Origin: Reyranella sp.
GTDB lineage: Bacteria; Pseudomonadota; Alphaproteobacteria; Reyranellales; Reyranellaceae
Direction of reading: 5' to 3'
NCBI RefSeq assembly: GCF_030651995.1
Contig: NZ_JAUSBN010000071.1
Location: forward strand, 54,133 to 118,132
DNA length: 64,000 nucleotides
Position 1 is the first letter of the stretch. Every line of letters starts with the position of its first letter. The notes below the pieces were generated by a model. That model did not search any database. It was not told the DNA's origin and saw only the letters and a list, made by a program, of their open reading frames with translations. A program made the translations under genes and the position numbers. Below are positions 53,084 to 61,662 of the stretch, piece by piece.

Positions 53084-53936
53084 GCGACGCCACAAGATCC
53101 CGGACTTCCTGGCGCGCCGCGACATGGCTCAGGGTCAGGGATGGCCCACCGCCGCCGCCGCGCTTCAGGTCGAGCAGCGTGAGACCACTCAGGAAAAGCT
53201 CCTTGTAGATCACGCGCTCGCTCAGGCCCGCGGCGACCCGGAAGCCGATCCGCTTGGCCAGCGCTTCGATCACATTGCCCATGTCGCGCTTGTTGCGCGC
53301 CGCCAGCGACGACAGGCGATTGCGCATCACGATCCAGTCGACCGGCCGCCCCCCCTCGACGGCGCGGATCTGGCGCTGCTTCCAGACGGCTTCCGCATAG
53401 ATCGAAGGCCGCACGATCTTCAGCGTGTCGGGATCGACGCGCGCCAGCAGATCGAGATCGATGAAGCTGTCGTTCAGCGGCGTCAGCAGCGTATCGGCCC
53501 AGGTATGGGCCAGCCGGCTGAGATGGGTATCGCTGCCCGGCGTATCGACGATCACGAAATCGGCCGCCCCGACCGCGGGCTCCAGCGCCGCCGCCAGCCG
53601 CGCACGCTCGTCGGCCTCGGCCTCGCGGCGATCGTTCAGCGTCGAGATCATCACCGGCGTATGCATCGGCATGGGCAGGTCAATGCCCTTCTTCGCGGCA
53701 TAGGACGCCCGGTTCTCTATGTAACGGCTGAGCGTGCCTTGCCGGGCATCGAGGTCGAGCGTCGCGACGCGCGCGCCGTCCCTCATCAGCGACACGGCGA
53801 TGTGCAGCGCCGTCGTCGACTTGCCCGAGCCGCCCTTCTCGTTGCCGATCACGAGGACGTGGCCGCGGCCCTCGATCCGAGCGGCCTGCGTCTGGGCGAT
53901 GCTCGGATTGGGCGCTGGTTGGAACCCCTCGCTCAC
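53001..53936 (-). CDS. mipZ: Division plane positioning ATPase MipZ
   Basis: ParA/Mrp-type ATPase that sets up a gradient from the chromosome origin and restrains FtsZ, in alphaproteobacteria. 311 residues with the deviant Walker A GNEKGGSGKST near residue 31-41, LDLDARQGTLSRYIENR, FVIVDTPGSDTHLSRLAHT, and VDWIVMRNRLSSLAARN, all closely matching Caulobacter MipZ. The C-terminus has an acidic/proline tail (EEATEAPPPAE). The ATG at 53936 overlaps the molybdopterin oxidoreductase stop (ATGA). Confidence 0.93.
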   Translation of the reverse strand: MSEGFQPAPNPSIAQTQAARIEGRGHVLVIGNEKGGSGKSTTALHIAVSLMRDGARVATLDLDARQGTLSRYIENRASYAAKKGIDLPMPMHTPVMISTLNDRREAEADERARLAAALEPAVGAADFVIVDTPGSDTHLSRLAHTWADTLLTPLNDSFIDLDLLARVDPDTLKIVRPSIYAEAVWKQRQIRAVEGGRPVDWIVMRNRLSSLAARNKRDMGNVIEALAKRIGFRVAAGLSERVIYKELFLSGLTLLDLKRGGGGGPSLTLSHVAARQEVRDLVASLNLPGVAPAEVDAPVTEEATEAPPPAE

Positions 53937-56044
53937 TGGGCCTTGCGGATCCAGACGGCGGTGTCGTGGAACACCGCACCACCATTGGGCCAGCCGGGAT
54001 CGGCCGAGGTCAGCGCATTGATGCCGATGCCGGTCTCGAAGTTGCGGTTGGGCCAGATGCCCTCGACCACGACCACGCCCTTCTGCTGGCCGTCGCGCGG
54101 CTTGGCATTGACGATGGTCTTGCCGCGCTCGTTGCCGATTTCCAGCCGCTCGCCCTCGACGATGCCCAGGACGAGGCAGTCGTCGGGATTCAACAGCGCC
54201 GTCGGCCGGACCTCGCGCTTCTGCGAGCTGGGCGTCTCCGTGAAGGTCGAGTTGAGGAAGGTGCGCGCCGGCGCCGCCACCAGCCGGAACGGCTTGTCCT
54301 CGGTGGCATTGTCGATCACGTCGAAATGGTCGGGCAGCACCGGCATTTCCTTGCCGCGCGGTCCATAGGCCGCCCAGTCGGGCTTGAAGCGGAACTTCTT
54401 GTCGGGCCAGGCGAAGCCATCAAGGAAATGGGACGTTTCGAAGCCCAGGTGGAAGTCCTGGCCACCCTTCTGCCAGTTGGTCTCCGCGTCCCACATGCCC
54501 GAGACCTTGAGCGTCTCGTCCATGATCTCCCACGGTGTCATGTCGAAGCCGCGATGCTTGGCACCCAGGCGCTTTGCGAGTTCAGAAATCACGAAGTGGT
54601 TCTCGCGGCACTCGCCCGGCGCGTCAATCACCGCCTTCGCGACCTGGAAGAAAGTGTGGCCGCTGGCTGTGTAGAAGTCGTCGTGTTCCAGAAACATGGT
54701 GGCGGGCAGCACGATGTCGGCGAAGGAAGCCGTCTCGGTCATGAACTGCTCGTGCACGCAAGTGAACAGGTCTTCCCGCTTGAAGCCCTTGTGGACCAGC
54801 TCGAGTTCCGGACAGACCATCGCCGGATTGGTGTTCTGGATCAGCAGGCCGGTGACCGGCGGACCGTTCTTCAGCGCCTCGGGATCGTTGGTGAGCACCG
54901 GCCCCAGACGCGACTGGTCGAGATCGCGGATAGACGGATCGACCATGTCGAGCCCTTCGATCAGCGTCTTGTTGACGGGATACATACCGGTGTGGCCGTA
55001 GAGGGCACCGCCCCCCTTGTACTGCCACGCACCCGTCACCGCCGGCAGGCAGGTCACGGCATGCATGTTGGCCGCGCCGTTGCGGCTGCGGCTGAAGCCG
55101 TGATGGCAGCGGATGAACGACGCCTTGCTCTGTCCGTAGAGGCGCGCGAAGGAAACGATCTCCTCGACGGACAGGCCGGTGATCTTCGAGGCCCATTCCG
55201 GCGTGCGCGACGCCACATGCGCGGCCAGCTCGTCCGGCGCGTCGGTGTACTTGCGCAGGTAATCCCAGTCGGCATAGCCCTCCTTGAAGAGGACGTGCAT
55301 CACGCCGACCGCCAGCGCGCCGTCGGTGCCCGGACGCACCGCGAGATGGATGTCGGCCTGGTCGGCGGTGCCGGTGCGATAGGGATCGACGACGACGAGC
55401 CTGGCGCCGCGCTTCTTGGCCTTCATCGCGTGAGTCATCACGTTGACCTGGGTGTTCACGGGATTGCCGCCCCAGATCACCACCAGCTCGGCATGCTCGT
55501 CGATCTCGCGCACGTCGGCACCGCGCTTTGCGCCGACGCCGGCGATCCAGCCCGTGTCCGACAGGGTCACGCAGATGGTCGAGAAATAGCGCGAGTACTT
55601 CATCGCGTTGCGCAGGCGATTAATGCCGTCGCGCTGCACCAGCCCCATCGTGCCGGCATAGTAATAGGGCCAGATCGTCTCGCTGCCGTGCTGGCGCGCC
55701 TTGGCGATGAACTGCTCGGCCACGATGTCGAGCGCATCCGTCCACGAGATTTCAGCGAACTGCTTCGAGCCCTTCGGACCGACCCGGCGCAGCGGCTTCA
55801 TCAGCCGGTCGGGATGATGGATGCGTTCCGCGTAGCGCGCGACCTTCTCGCAGATCACGCCGGCGGTGTAGTCGTTGCGCATCGAGCCGCGGACGCGGCC
55901 GATCCTGGAGCTGCTCAGCCGCTCGACGTCGAGCGCGCAGGTACTCGTGCAGTCATGCGGGCAGACCGACGGCACGGTGGTCGTGCCGGCCTCCCCGCTC
56001 CTGGCGCGGGCGATCGGCGGGTAGGCATGATCGTCGGGGGACAT
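53933..56044 (-). CDS. Molybdopterin-dependent oxidoreductase (BisC/COG0243 type)
   Basis: Mo/W-bisMGD enzyme of 703 residues with an N-terminal 4Fe-4S site, C28-x3-C32-x3-C36 and C65. The position equivalent to the Mo ligand reads C158-V-T-L161-S162, so Ser162 is a plausible ligand. The Mo-domain Rossmann segments (IWGGNPVNTQV, VVVDPYRTGTAD) and C-terminal molydopterin-binding domain (PTALLNPDDCLVLGI) are present. No Tat signal, so cytoplasmic. ATG at 56044 has GTGGAG about 8 bases upstream; 56074 would be a longer form. Substrate unknown. Confidence 0.87.
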   Translation of the reverse strand: MSPDDHAYPPIARARSGEAGTTTVPSVCPHDCTSTCALDVERLSSSRIGRVRGSMRNDYTAGVICEKVARYAERIHHPDRLMKPLRRVGPKGSKQFAEISWTDALDIVAEQFIAKARQHGSETIWPYYYAGTMGLVQRDGINRLRNAMKYSRYFSTICVTLSDTGWIAGVGAKRGADVREIDEHAELVVIWGGNPVNTQVNVMTHAMKAKKRGARLVVVDPYRTGTADQADIHLAVRPGTDGALAVGVMHVLFKEGYADWDYLRKYTDAPDELAAHVASRTPEWASKITGLSVEEIVSFARLYGQSKASFIRCHHGFSRSRNGAANMHAVTCLPAVTGAWQYKGGGALYGHTGMYPVNKTLIEGLDMVDPSIRDLDQSRLGPVLTNDPEALKNGPPVTGLLIQNTNPAMVCPELELVHKGFKREDLFTCVHEQFMTETASFADIVLPATMFLEHDDFYTASGHTFFQVAKAVIDAPGECRENHFVISELAKRLGAKHRGFDMTPWEIMDETLKVSGMWDAETNWQKGGQDFHLGFETSHFLDGFAWPDKKFRFKPDWAAYGPRGKEMPVLPDHFDVIDNATEDKPFRLVAAPARTFLNSTFTETPSSQKREVRPTALLNPDDCLVLGIVEGERLEIGNERGKTIVNAKPRDGQQKGVVVVEGIWPNRNFETGIGINALTSADPGWPNGGAVFHDTAVWIRKAQ

Positions 56045-56124
56045 CTGGACGCTCCACGAGAAGTGCCGCAGCATACAGACCGGTCATCGGCCATGAAAGC
56101 CGCCTCAGGGAGTGGAAAGTCAGC

Positions 56125-57396
56125 GTGTTTTCTCAGGCTCGGGTCTCCGTGGGCGCCGTGCGGCGCGCCGTCGCCGCCGATGCCGAGGGCGTCGCCCGAC
56201 TTTTCCCCAGCCTCCCGCCCCTCGCCTCGACGAGCGATACGCGGGCGATCTTCCTGATCGACGGCGAGACCGCCCCGCTCGGCGCCGTCCTGCTGGAGCA
56301 GAATGCCGGCCATCTGGCCATCGGCGCCCTGGTAACGGCGTCCGGTGGCGAACGTACCGAGGTGGCGCGCGCGCTGATCGCCTTCGCCGAGATGGCCGCG
56401 CGCGCGATCGGCCTGCGCGAGGTGCGGCTTGCCGACGGCAGCGTCCCTCCCGACCTCGCCGCCTCGCTCGGCTACCGCGACGGCGTGAAGCGCATCCGCA
56501 GCGGCAAGCTCGCCCGGATGATCGACCATCTCGAGGCGCTGGGCGTGCCGCTGTGGCGCGACGGCGCGGCGCCGTTCGATCTCACGCTCTACTACCGTGG
56601 CGTCTGGGCGGCGATGGCGTTGCTGGTCGGGTTCGGCAGCATCACGCTCGCCGTGTTCGGTCCCGGCCAGGTGACCCTGCTGCACGTGCTCGGCCCCGCC
56701 CTGCTCTGCCTCGGCGCCTCCGCCTTCGCCTTCGTGCAGGTCTGCCTGATTGCGATTGCCGCGCGACGGCGAGCCCCGGTCGCGATCGCCCTCGGCATCT
56801 TCGTCGCTGCGGCTCTGTCGATCGCCGGCATCGGCGCCCTGTTCTACGAACGGGCGGTGCCCTCGATCGGCGAACTGTGGGCGATCTATACCGGCGACGA
56901 GGCGCTCGACACGCTCGCCGTGACCGTCAGTCCCGACGGCACGGCGCTCAGCGTCGAGGGCGCCTACGGCACCGGCAGCGCCGACGCCGTGCGGCGCGCG
57001 CTGGACAAGCATCCCTCGGTGCGTCGCGTGGTCCTCGCCGGCCCGGGCGGGCGCATCGGCACGGCGTTCGAGATCAACCGCATGATCCGCAATCGCCGGC
57101 TGGCGACGCGCGTCGAGACCGGATGCGCGTCCGCCTGCACCATCGCCTTCCTCGGCGGCAACGATCGCTCGATCTCACCCGGCGGACGCCTGGGCTTCCA
57201 CCAGGGCAGCTTCCCCGGCCTGGGGTCCAACGACCTGTACGAAAGCAACCGCGACATGCGGCGCTTCCTGGTCGCGAGCGGCGTCACGCCCGAGTTCGCG
57301 CAGCGCGTGATCGATACGCCGCCGAACGAGATCTGGACGCCGACGCCGCAGGAATTGCTGGCCGGCCGCGTCGTGCAACGCGTCACTCGCCAATGA
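56125..57396 (+). CDS. Membrane protein with N-terminal GNAT-like and C-terminal ClpP-like domains
   Basis: 423 residues. Residues 1-150 resemble a GNAT fold (VRRAVAADAEGVARLF; ALIAFAEMAARAIGLREVRL). Three hydrophobic segments follow at about 159-178, 184-212 and 217-241. From about 260 the sequence is ClpP/crotonase-like, with a candidate nucleophile Ser336 in ETGCASACTIAFLGG and His359 in LGFHQGSF, so the protease-like domain would face the periplasm or cytosol depending on topology. GTG start at 56125 with a weak GGAAAG element; no ATG alternative. I know no characterised protein with this order. Confidence 0.66.
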   Translation: MFSQARVSVGAVRRAVAADAEGVARLFPSLPPLASTSDTRAIFLIDGETAPLGAVLLEQNAGHLAIGALVTASGGERTEVARALIAFAEMAARAIGLREVRLADGSVPPDLAASLGYRDGVKRIRSGKLARMIDHLEALGVPLWRDGAAPFDLTLYYRGVWAAMALLVGFGSITLAVFGPGQVTLLHVLGPALLCLGASAFAFVQVCLIAIAARRRAPVAIALGIFVAAALSIAGIGALFYERAVPSIGELWAIYTGDEALDTLAVTVSPDGTALSVEGAYGTGSADAVRRALDKHPSVRRVVLAGPGGRIGTAFEINRMIRNRRLATRVETGCASACTIAFLGGNDRSISPGGRLGFHQGSFPGLGSNDLYESNRDMRRFLVASGVTPEFAQRVIDTPPNEIWTPTPQELLAGRVVQRVTRQ

Positions 57397-57409
57397 AGGT
57401 TCTCCGGGC

Positions 57410-59053
57410 ATGATCCCTCGCGGTCTCGGCTACGACGACGCTATGCGGCAGTTTCGCTGGCCCAAACCTCAGCGCTTCAACATCGGTCGCGCCGTGTGCG
57501 AACGCCACGCGCCCGACTCGCTGGCGATGATCGTCGAGAATGGCGACGGCTCGGTGCGCAACTGGACCTTCGGCCAACTCCTGGCCGCAAGTTCGCGGCT
57601 GGCCAATGCGCTGGTCGCTCGCGGCATCGGCAAGGGCGACCGCGTGGCGGTGTTCCTCAGCCAGGGCGCCGAACTCACGATCTGCCATCTCGCCGGCTAC
57701 CGCATGGGCGCCGTGGTCCTGCCGCTCTTCACCCTGTTCGGCGAGGAGGCGATCGAGTACCGGCTGGCCAATGCCGAGGCCTCGGCCGTCATCACCGACA
57801 TGAGCCAGTTGCCGAAGCTGCTGGCCGTGCGCGACCGCCTGCCCCATCTCAAGACGGTGATCGTGATCGGCGCCGGCGCGCATGGCAGCGCCTTCCTCGA
57901 CTGGGACCGGCTGCTCGTCGCCGCCTCCGACCGCTTCGCCACGGTCGACACCGCGGCCGAGGATCCGGCGCTGCTGATCTATACCTCCGGCACGACGGGC
58001 CAGCCCAAGGGCGCGCTCCATGCCCATCGCATGATGCTGGGCTGTATTCCGGCGGTGGAGCAATGGCTCGGCCACTGGCCGCGCGGCAACGAGGTGATGT
58101 GGACGCCGGCCGAATGGGCCTGGATCGCCGGCCTCTACGACGCGCTGTTCCCCGCCTGGTACTACGGCACGCCCGTGCTGGCCCACCGCTTCGCCAAGTT
58201 CGACCCGGAACGGGCCTTCGCCATGCTGGCCAAGCACCGCGTCGGTGTGAGCTTCATCCCGCCGACCGCGCTCAAGATGATGCGCCAGGTCCACAGGCCG
58301 CGCGACCGCTGGACCTACGACATCCGTGCGGTCTCCACCGGCGGCGAGGCCATGGGCGAGGAGCTGCTGAGCTGGGGCCGCGACACGTTCGGCACGACGA
58401 TCTCGGAGGGCTACGGCCAGACCGAGATGAACCTGATGCTGCTGAATTCGCCCGAATGGTTCGAGGTCCGCCCCGGCTCCTGCGGCCGCGCCTGCCCGGG
58501 TCGAAAGGTGGCGGTCGTCGACGGCGACGGCAATGTCCTGCCGCCCGGCCAGGAAGGCCAGATCGCCGGCTGGCGGCACGATCCCATCGTGATGCTGGAA
58601 TACTGGCGCAATCCCGAGGCCACGCAGCGCAAGTACGCCGGCGACTGGCTGCTGACCGGCGACCTCGGCACCATCGACGAGGACGGCTACGTCTTCTTCA
58701 AGAGCCGCGACGACGACGTCATCACCTCGGGCGGCTATCGCATCGGCCCCGGCGAGATCGAAGAATGCTTGATGAAGCATCCGGCGGTGGCCATGGTGGG
58801 AGTCGTGGGCGTCCCCGACCGGCTGCGGACGGAGATCGTGAAAGCCTTCGTCCAGCTCAGGCCCGAGATCGCGCCCACCGACTCGCTCAAGACCGATCTG
58901 GCGAACTTCGTGAAGACCCGGCTGGCCGCGCACGAATATCCGCGCGAGGTCGAGTTCGTGCCGGAACTGCCGCTGACGACGACCGGCAAGATCCTGCGCC
59001 GCGAACTAAGGCGCCGCGACGCCGAGCGCGGCGACGTTGTGCACCTTCGTTAG
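57410..59053 (+). CDS. AMP-dependent acyl-CoA synthetase
   Basis: ANL-family ligase of 547 residues. The AMP/ATP motif YTSGTTGQPKGALHAH, the motif GYGQTEMN, and LLTGDLGTIDEDGYVFFKSR with C-terminal TTTGKILRRELRRRD (catalytic lysine) are intact. The N-terminal FGEEAIEYRLANAEAS is of the acetyl/medium-chain synthetase branch. Starts 13 bp after the membrane protein gene. Confidence 0.93.
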   Translation: MIPRGLGYDDAMRQFRWPKPQRFNIGRAVCERHAPDSLAMIVENGDGSVRNWTFGQLLAASSRLANALVARGIGKGDRVAVFLSQGAELTICHLAGYRMGAVVLPLFTLFGEEAIEYRLANAEASAVITDMSQLPKLLAVRDRLPHLKTVIVIGAGAHGSAFLDWDRLLVAASDRFATVDTAAEDPALLIYTSGTTGQPKGALHAHRMMLGCIPAVEQWLGHWPRGNEVMWTPAEWAWIAGLYDALFPAWYYGTPVLAHRFAKFDPERAFAMLAKHRVGVSFIPPTALKMMRQVHRPRDRWTYDIRAVSTGGEAMGEELLSWGRDTFGTTISEGYGQTEMNLMLLNSPEWFEVRPGSCGRACPGRKVAVVDGDGNVLPPGQEGQIAGWRHDPIVMLEYWRNPEATQRKYAGDWLLTGDLGTIDEDGYVFFKSRDDDVITSGGYRIGPGEIEECLMKHPAVAMVGVVGVPDRLRTEIVKAFVQLRPEIAPTDSLKTDLANFVKTRLAAHEYPREVEFVPELPLTTTGKILRRELRRRDAERGDVVHLR

Positions 59054-59145
59054 ACCAGGAGCGTCGGATGTTTTCAGATTATGTTAATAATATATGACAA
59101 GCCGTTGAAATAAAATGATCTTATAGGTTTATTTAAACCAGAATC
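59054..59145. other. AT-rich intergenic island between convergent genes
   Basis: From 59071 to 59139 only 16 of 69 bases are G or C, in strong contrast to the surrounding DNA. It includes the short perfect inverted repeat GGTTTA-TT-TAAACC at 59126-59139. It separates the convergent acyl-CoA synthetase and ABC transporter genes; no coding frame is present. Confidence 0.6.
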
Positions 59146-60900
59146 TCAGCTGGCGGCCGTGGACACATTGAACTGCAGCTCAGCCAGTCGGGCGTAGAGG
59201 CCGCCGCGTCGCACCAGCTCGGCATGGGTTCCGACGTCGACCACCCGCCCCTGGTCGAGGACGACGATGCGGTTGGCCTTCTGCACCGTGGCCAGGCGAT
59301 GGGCGATCACCAGGGTCGTACGGTTGCGCATCACCCGGTCCAGGGCCTGCTGGACCGCGAGCTCGCTCTCGGCATCCAGGGCACTCGTCGCCTCGTCCAG
59401 CAGCAGCACGGCGGGGTCGCAGAGCAGCGCGCGGGCAATGGCGATGCGCTGGCGCTGCCCGCCCGAGAGCCGCACCCCGCGCGCGCCGAGGTCGGTCGCG
59501 AAGCCGTGCGGCAGGGCCTCGATGAACCCCAGCGCGGAGGCGGCGTCGGCGGCGGCCCGCACCTCGGCATCGCTGGCGTCGGGACGCCCGTAGCGGATGT
59601 TCTCCGTGACCGAGGTGCTGAACAGGGTCGGATCCTGCGGGACGACGGCCAGCGACCGCCGCAGCTCGCCCAGCGCCAGCTCCCTGATGTCGATGCCGTC
59701 GAGGCGGATCGTGCCCTTCTCCGGATCGTAGAAGCGCAGCAGCAGGTTGAAGGCGGTCGTCTTGCCGGCGCCCGAGGGCCCGACGATCGCCACCGTCTCG
59801 CCGGGCACGATCGCCAGGTCGAAGCGATCGAGGGCGAGCGCGTCGGTCCGCGTCGGATAGCGGAACGAGACCTCCTCGAAGGACACCGCGCCCTTCACCG
59901 GCTTGGGCAGGGGCCTGGGGTGGGCGGGCTCGGCAATCGACGGCGCTTCCGCGCGCAGTTCGGCCAGCCGCTCGGCGGCGCCCGAGGCGCGCTGCAGGTC
60001 GCCGATCGTCTCGCTGATCGCGCCGCCCGCACTGGCGACCAGGACCGCGTAGAACACGAAGGCCGAGAGGTCGCCGGCGCTGATGCGGCCGGTCAGCACG
60101 TCATGGCCGCCCATCCACAGCAGGAAGCCGACGGCCGAGAAGACGATGAAGATGACCAGGGTGGTCATGATTGCGCGGCGCGACACCCTTCGGGTCGCGG
60201 CCACGAAGGCCCGCTCCGTCGCCGCGCCGAAACGCTGCGTGGCGCGATCTTCCTGGGCGAAGGCCTGGACCGTGCGCACGCCGTCCAGGGTTTCGGCCCC
60301 CTCAGACACCATCTCGCCCATGCGCGCCTGGGACTCGCGCGACAGCGCCTTCACCTGGCGACCGAACACGATGATCGGCACGACGGTCAGCGGCACGACC
60401 GCAAGCGTCCACAAAGCGAGCTTGGGGTTCGTCACCACCAGCATGACCACGCCGCCGATGCACATCAGCGTGTTGCGCAGCGCCACCGAGGCCGAGGAGC
60501 CGATCACCTGCTCGATGAGCTGCGCGTCGGCCGATATGCGGCTCATGACGTCGCCCGAGCGTTTGATCTCGAACCAGGCCGGCCCCAGCCGCACGACATG
60601 GTCGAACAGATCGCGGCGCAGATCGCCCACCACCCGCTCGCCCAGCCAGGAGACCAGGTAGAAGCGCGCACCCGAGGCGATCGCCAGCACGACGGCTACA
60701 GCCAGCAGCGAGGCCAGGGCGTAGTTGAGGATGTCCGGCCGCCCCTGGGCGAAGCCGCGGTCGATCAGGGCGCGCAGGCAGGCGCCGAAGGCCAGCACCG
60801 TCCCCGCCGCGACCAGCAGGGACAGGAGGGCGAGGATCGTGCGCCCGCGATAGGGCCTGAGATAGGGCCCCAGCAGGGCCAGGCCGCCGAACCGGTTCAT
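59146..60900 (-). CDS. ABC transporter, fused permease and ATPase
   Basis: Half-transporter of 584 residues with six membrane helices in the first ~300 residues and an ATP-binding domain after ~340. Walker A is GPSGAGKTTAF, signature LSGGQRQRIAIARALL, Walker B LLLDEATSALD, H-loop VIAHRLATV. MsbA/LmrA-type exporter; substrate unknown. The ATG at 60900 overlaps the cyaY stop by 4 bases (ATGA). An upstream in-frame extension to 61041 overlaps cyaY and is rejected. Confidence 0.93.
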   Translation of the reverse strand: MNRFGGLALLGPYLRPYRGRTILALLSLLVAAGTVLAFGACLRALIDRGFAQGRPDILNYALASLLAVAVVLAIASGARFYLVSWLGERVVGDLRRDLFDHVVRLGPAWFEIKRSGDVMSRISADAQLIEQVIGSSASVALRNTLMCIGGVVMLVVTNPKLALWTLAVVPLTVVPIIVFGRQVKALSRESQARMGEMVSEGAETLDGVRTVQAFAQEDRATQRFGAATERAFVAATRRVSRRAIMTTLVIFIVFSAVGFLLWMGGHDVLTGRISAGDLSAFVFYAVLVASAGGAISETIGDLQRASGAAERLAELRAEAPSIAEPAHPRPLPKPVKGAVSFEEVSFRYPTRTDALALDRFDLAIVPGETVAIVGPSGAGKTTAFNLLLRFYDPEKGTIRLDGIDIRELALGELRRSLAVVPQDPTLFSTSVTENIRYGRPDASDAEVRAAADAASALGFIEALPHGFATDLGARGVRLSGGQRQRIAIARALLCDPAVLLLDEATSALDAESELAVQQALDRVMRNRTTLVIAHRLATVQKANRIVVLDQGRVVDVGTHAELVRRGGLYARLAELQFNVSTAAS

Positions 60901-61202
60901 GGGGCCTGCCAGTTCAGTTCGACGCCCAACTCGGCCCCGAGAACGGCCAATAAATCGCCCCCGCCCCGCGTATCCTGCCACTGGCCGACGCCCGCATCGT
61001 ACGCGTAGTGCCGGGCACCGCTCACGGGCGAACTCAGCCATATTTGCCGGGTGGGCGCATGTTTATTGACAATCCAGGTGCCCGCATCACCGTCGACCGT
61101 CAGGATTCCCCCTTGGAGTTCGGCATCGACATGGTCCGCCAGCGCCTCCTCGAGGGTTGCGAGCAGGCTGTCGGCAAGGGTTTCGAAGGCTGAATCGCTC
61201 AT
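60897..61202 (-). CDS. cyaY: Frataxin/CyaY iron-donor protein
   Basis: Small acidic protein of 101 residues. SAFETLADSLLATLEEALAD forms the acidic first helix, followed by AELQGGILTVDGDAGTWIVN and HAPTRQIWLSSPVSGARHYA, the CyaY sheet signature (QIWLSSPvSG). It supplies iron and modulates cysteine desulfurase during Fe-S assembly. ATG at 61202 chosen; upstream frame to 61970 is a shadow of other genes. Two bacterial molybdo-oxidoreductases with 4Fe-4S clusters lie nearby, though a functional link is only a guess. Confidence 0.88.
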   Translation of the reverse strand: MSDSAFETLADSLLATLEEALADHVDAELQGGILTVDGDAGTWIVNKHAPTRQIWLSSPVSGARHYAYDAGVGQWQDTRGGGDLLAVLGAELGVELNWQAP

Positions 61203-61243
61203 GGCGGCCGGTCTACAAGCCATGGCAGGGCCGTACAACCAGC

Positions 61244-61272
61244 TTGTCGCCGCGGCCCGGGGACTGTATATC
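61244..61272 (+). promoter_or_regulatory. Candidate rpmE promoter
   Basis: TTGTCG, 17-base spacer, TATATC, giving a leader of about 50 bases before the rpmE ATG at 61329. Each box matches 4 of 6 consensus positions. Confidence 0.35.
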
Positions 61273-61328
61273 CCCGCGCCTGTTGCGCCGGCCGGTCGGA
61301 ATCGGCCCTGAAGCGCTGGAGAGAGATC

Positions 61329-61598
61329 ATGCAAGAGAAGATTCACCCCGACTATCACAAGATCACCGTGGTGATGACCGACGGCACGTCCTTCGAGACG
61401 AAGTCGACCTGGGGCAAGGAAGGCGGCAGCCTGCGCCTCGACATCGATCCGAAGACGCATCCGGCCTGGACCGGCGTGCGCCAGAGCATCGATCGCGGCG
61501 GCCGCGTGCAGCGCTTCCGCAATCGCTTCGGCATGATCGGCAGCGACAAGACCGATCCGCCCAAGGAAGACGCCAAGCCCGACGCCGAGAAGAAGTAA
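61329..61598 (+). CDS. rpmE: 50S ribosomal protein L31, zinc-independent form
   Basis: 89 residues. MQEKIHPDYHKITVVMTDGT is the L31 start, then STWGKEGGSLRLDIDP, HPAWTGVRQSIDRGGRVQRF. The CxxC pair that binds zinc in the C+ form is absent, so this is the C- form. GGAGAGAGATC precedes the ATG. The C-terminal ~20 residues are a charged Lys/Asp/Pro-rich tail longer than usual. Confidence 0.94.
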   Translation: MQEKIHPDYHKITVVMTDGTSFETKSTWGKEGGSLRLDIDPKTHPAWTGVRQSIDRGGRVQRFRNRFGMIGSDKTDPPKEDAKPDAEKK

Positions 61599-61662
61599 GC
61601 CCGCTTCTTCTTTCGGCGCTTCTGCTACATTACGGCCGCGATACCCTTCGGGAGGCGGCGTA

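Noticed and set aside
53966..56257. 763-residue frame opposite the molybdopterin oxidoreductase
   Set aside because: Antisense shadow with biased composition; the minus-strand enzyme has all its motifs.
59224..61008. 594-residue frame opposite the ABC transporter
   Set aside because: Same reason: no motifs, Asp/Arg/Gln-rich composition.
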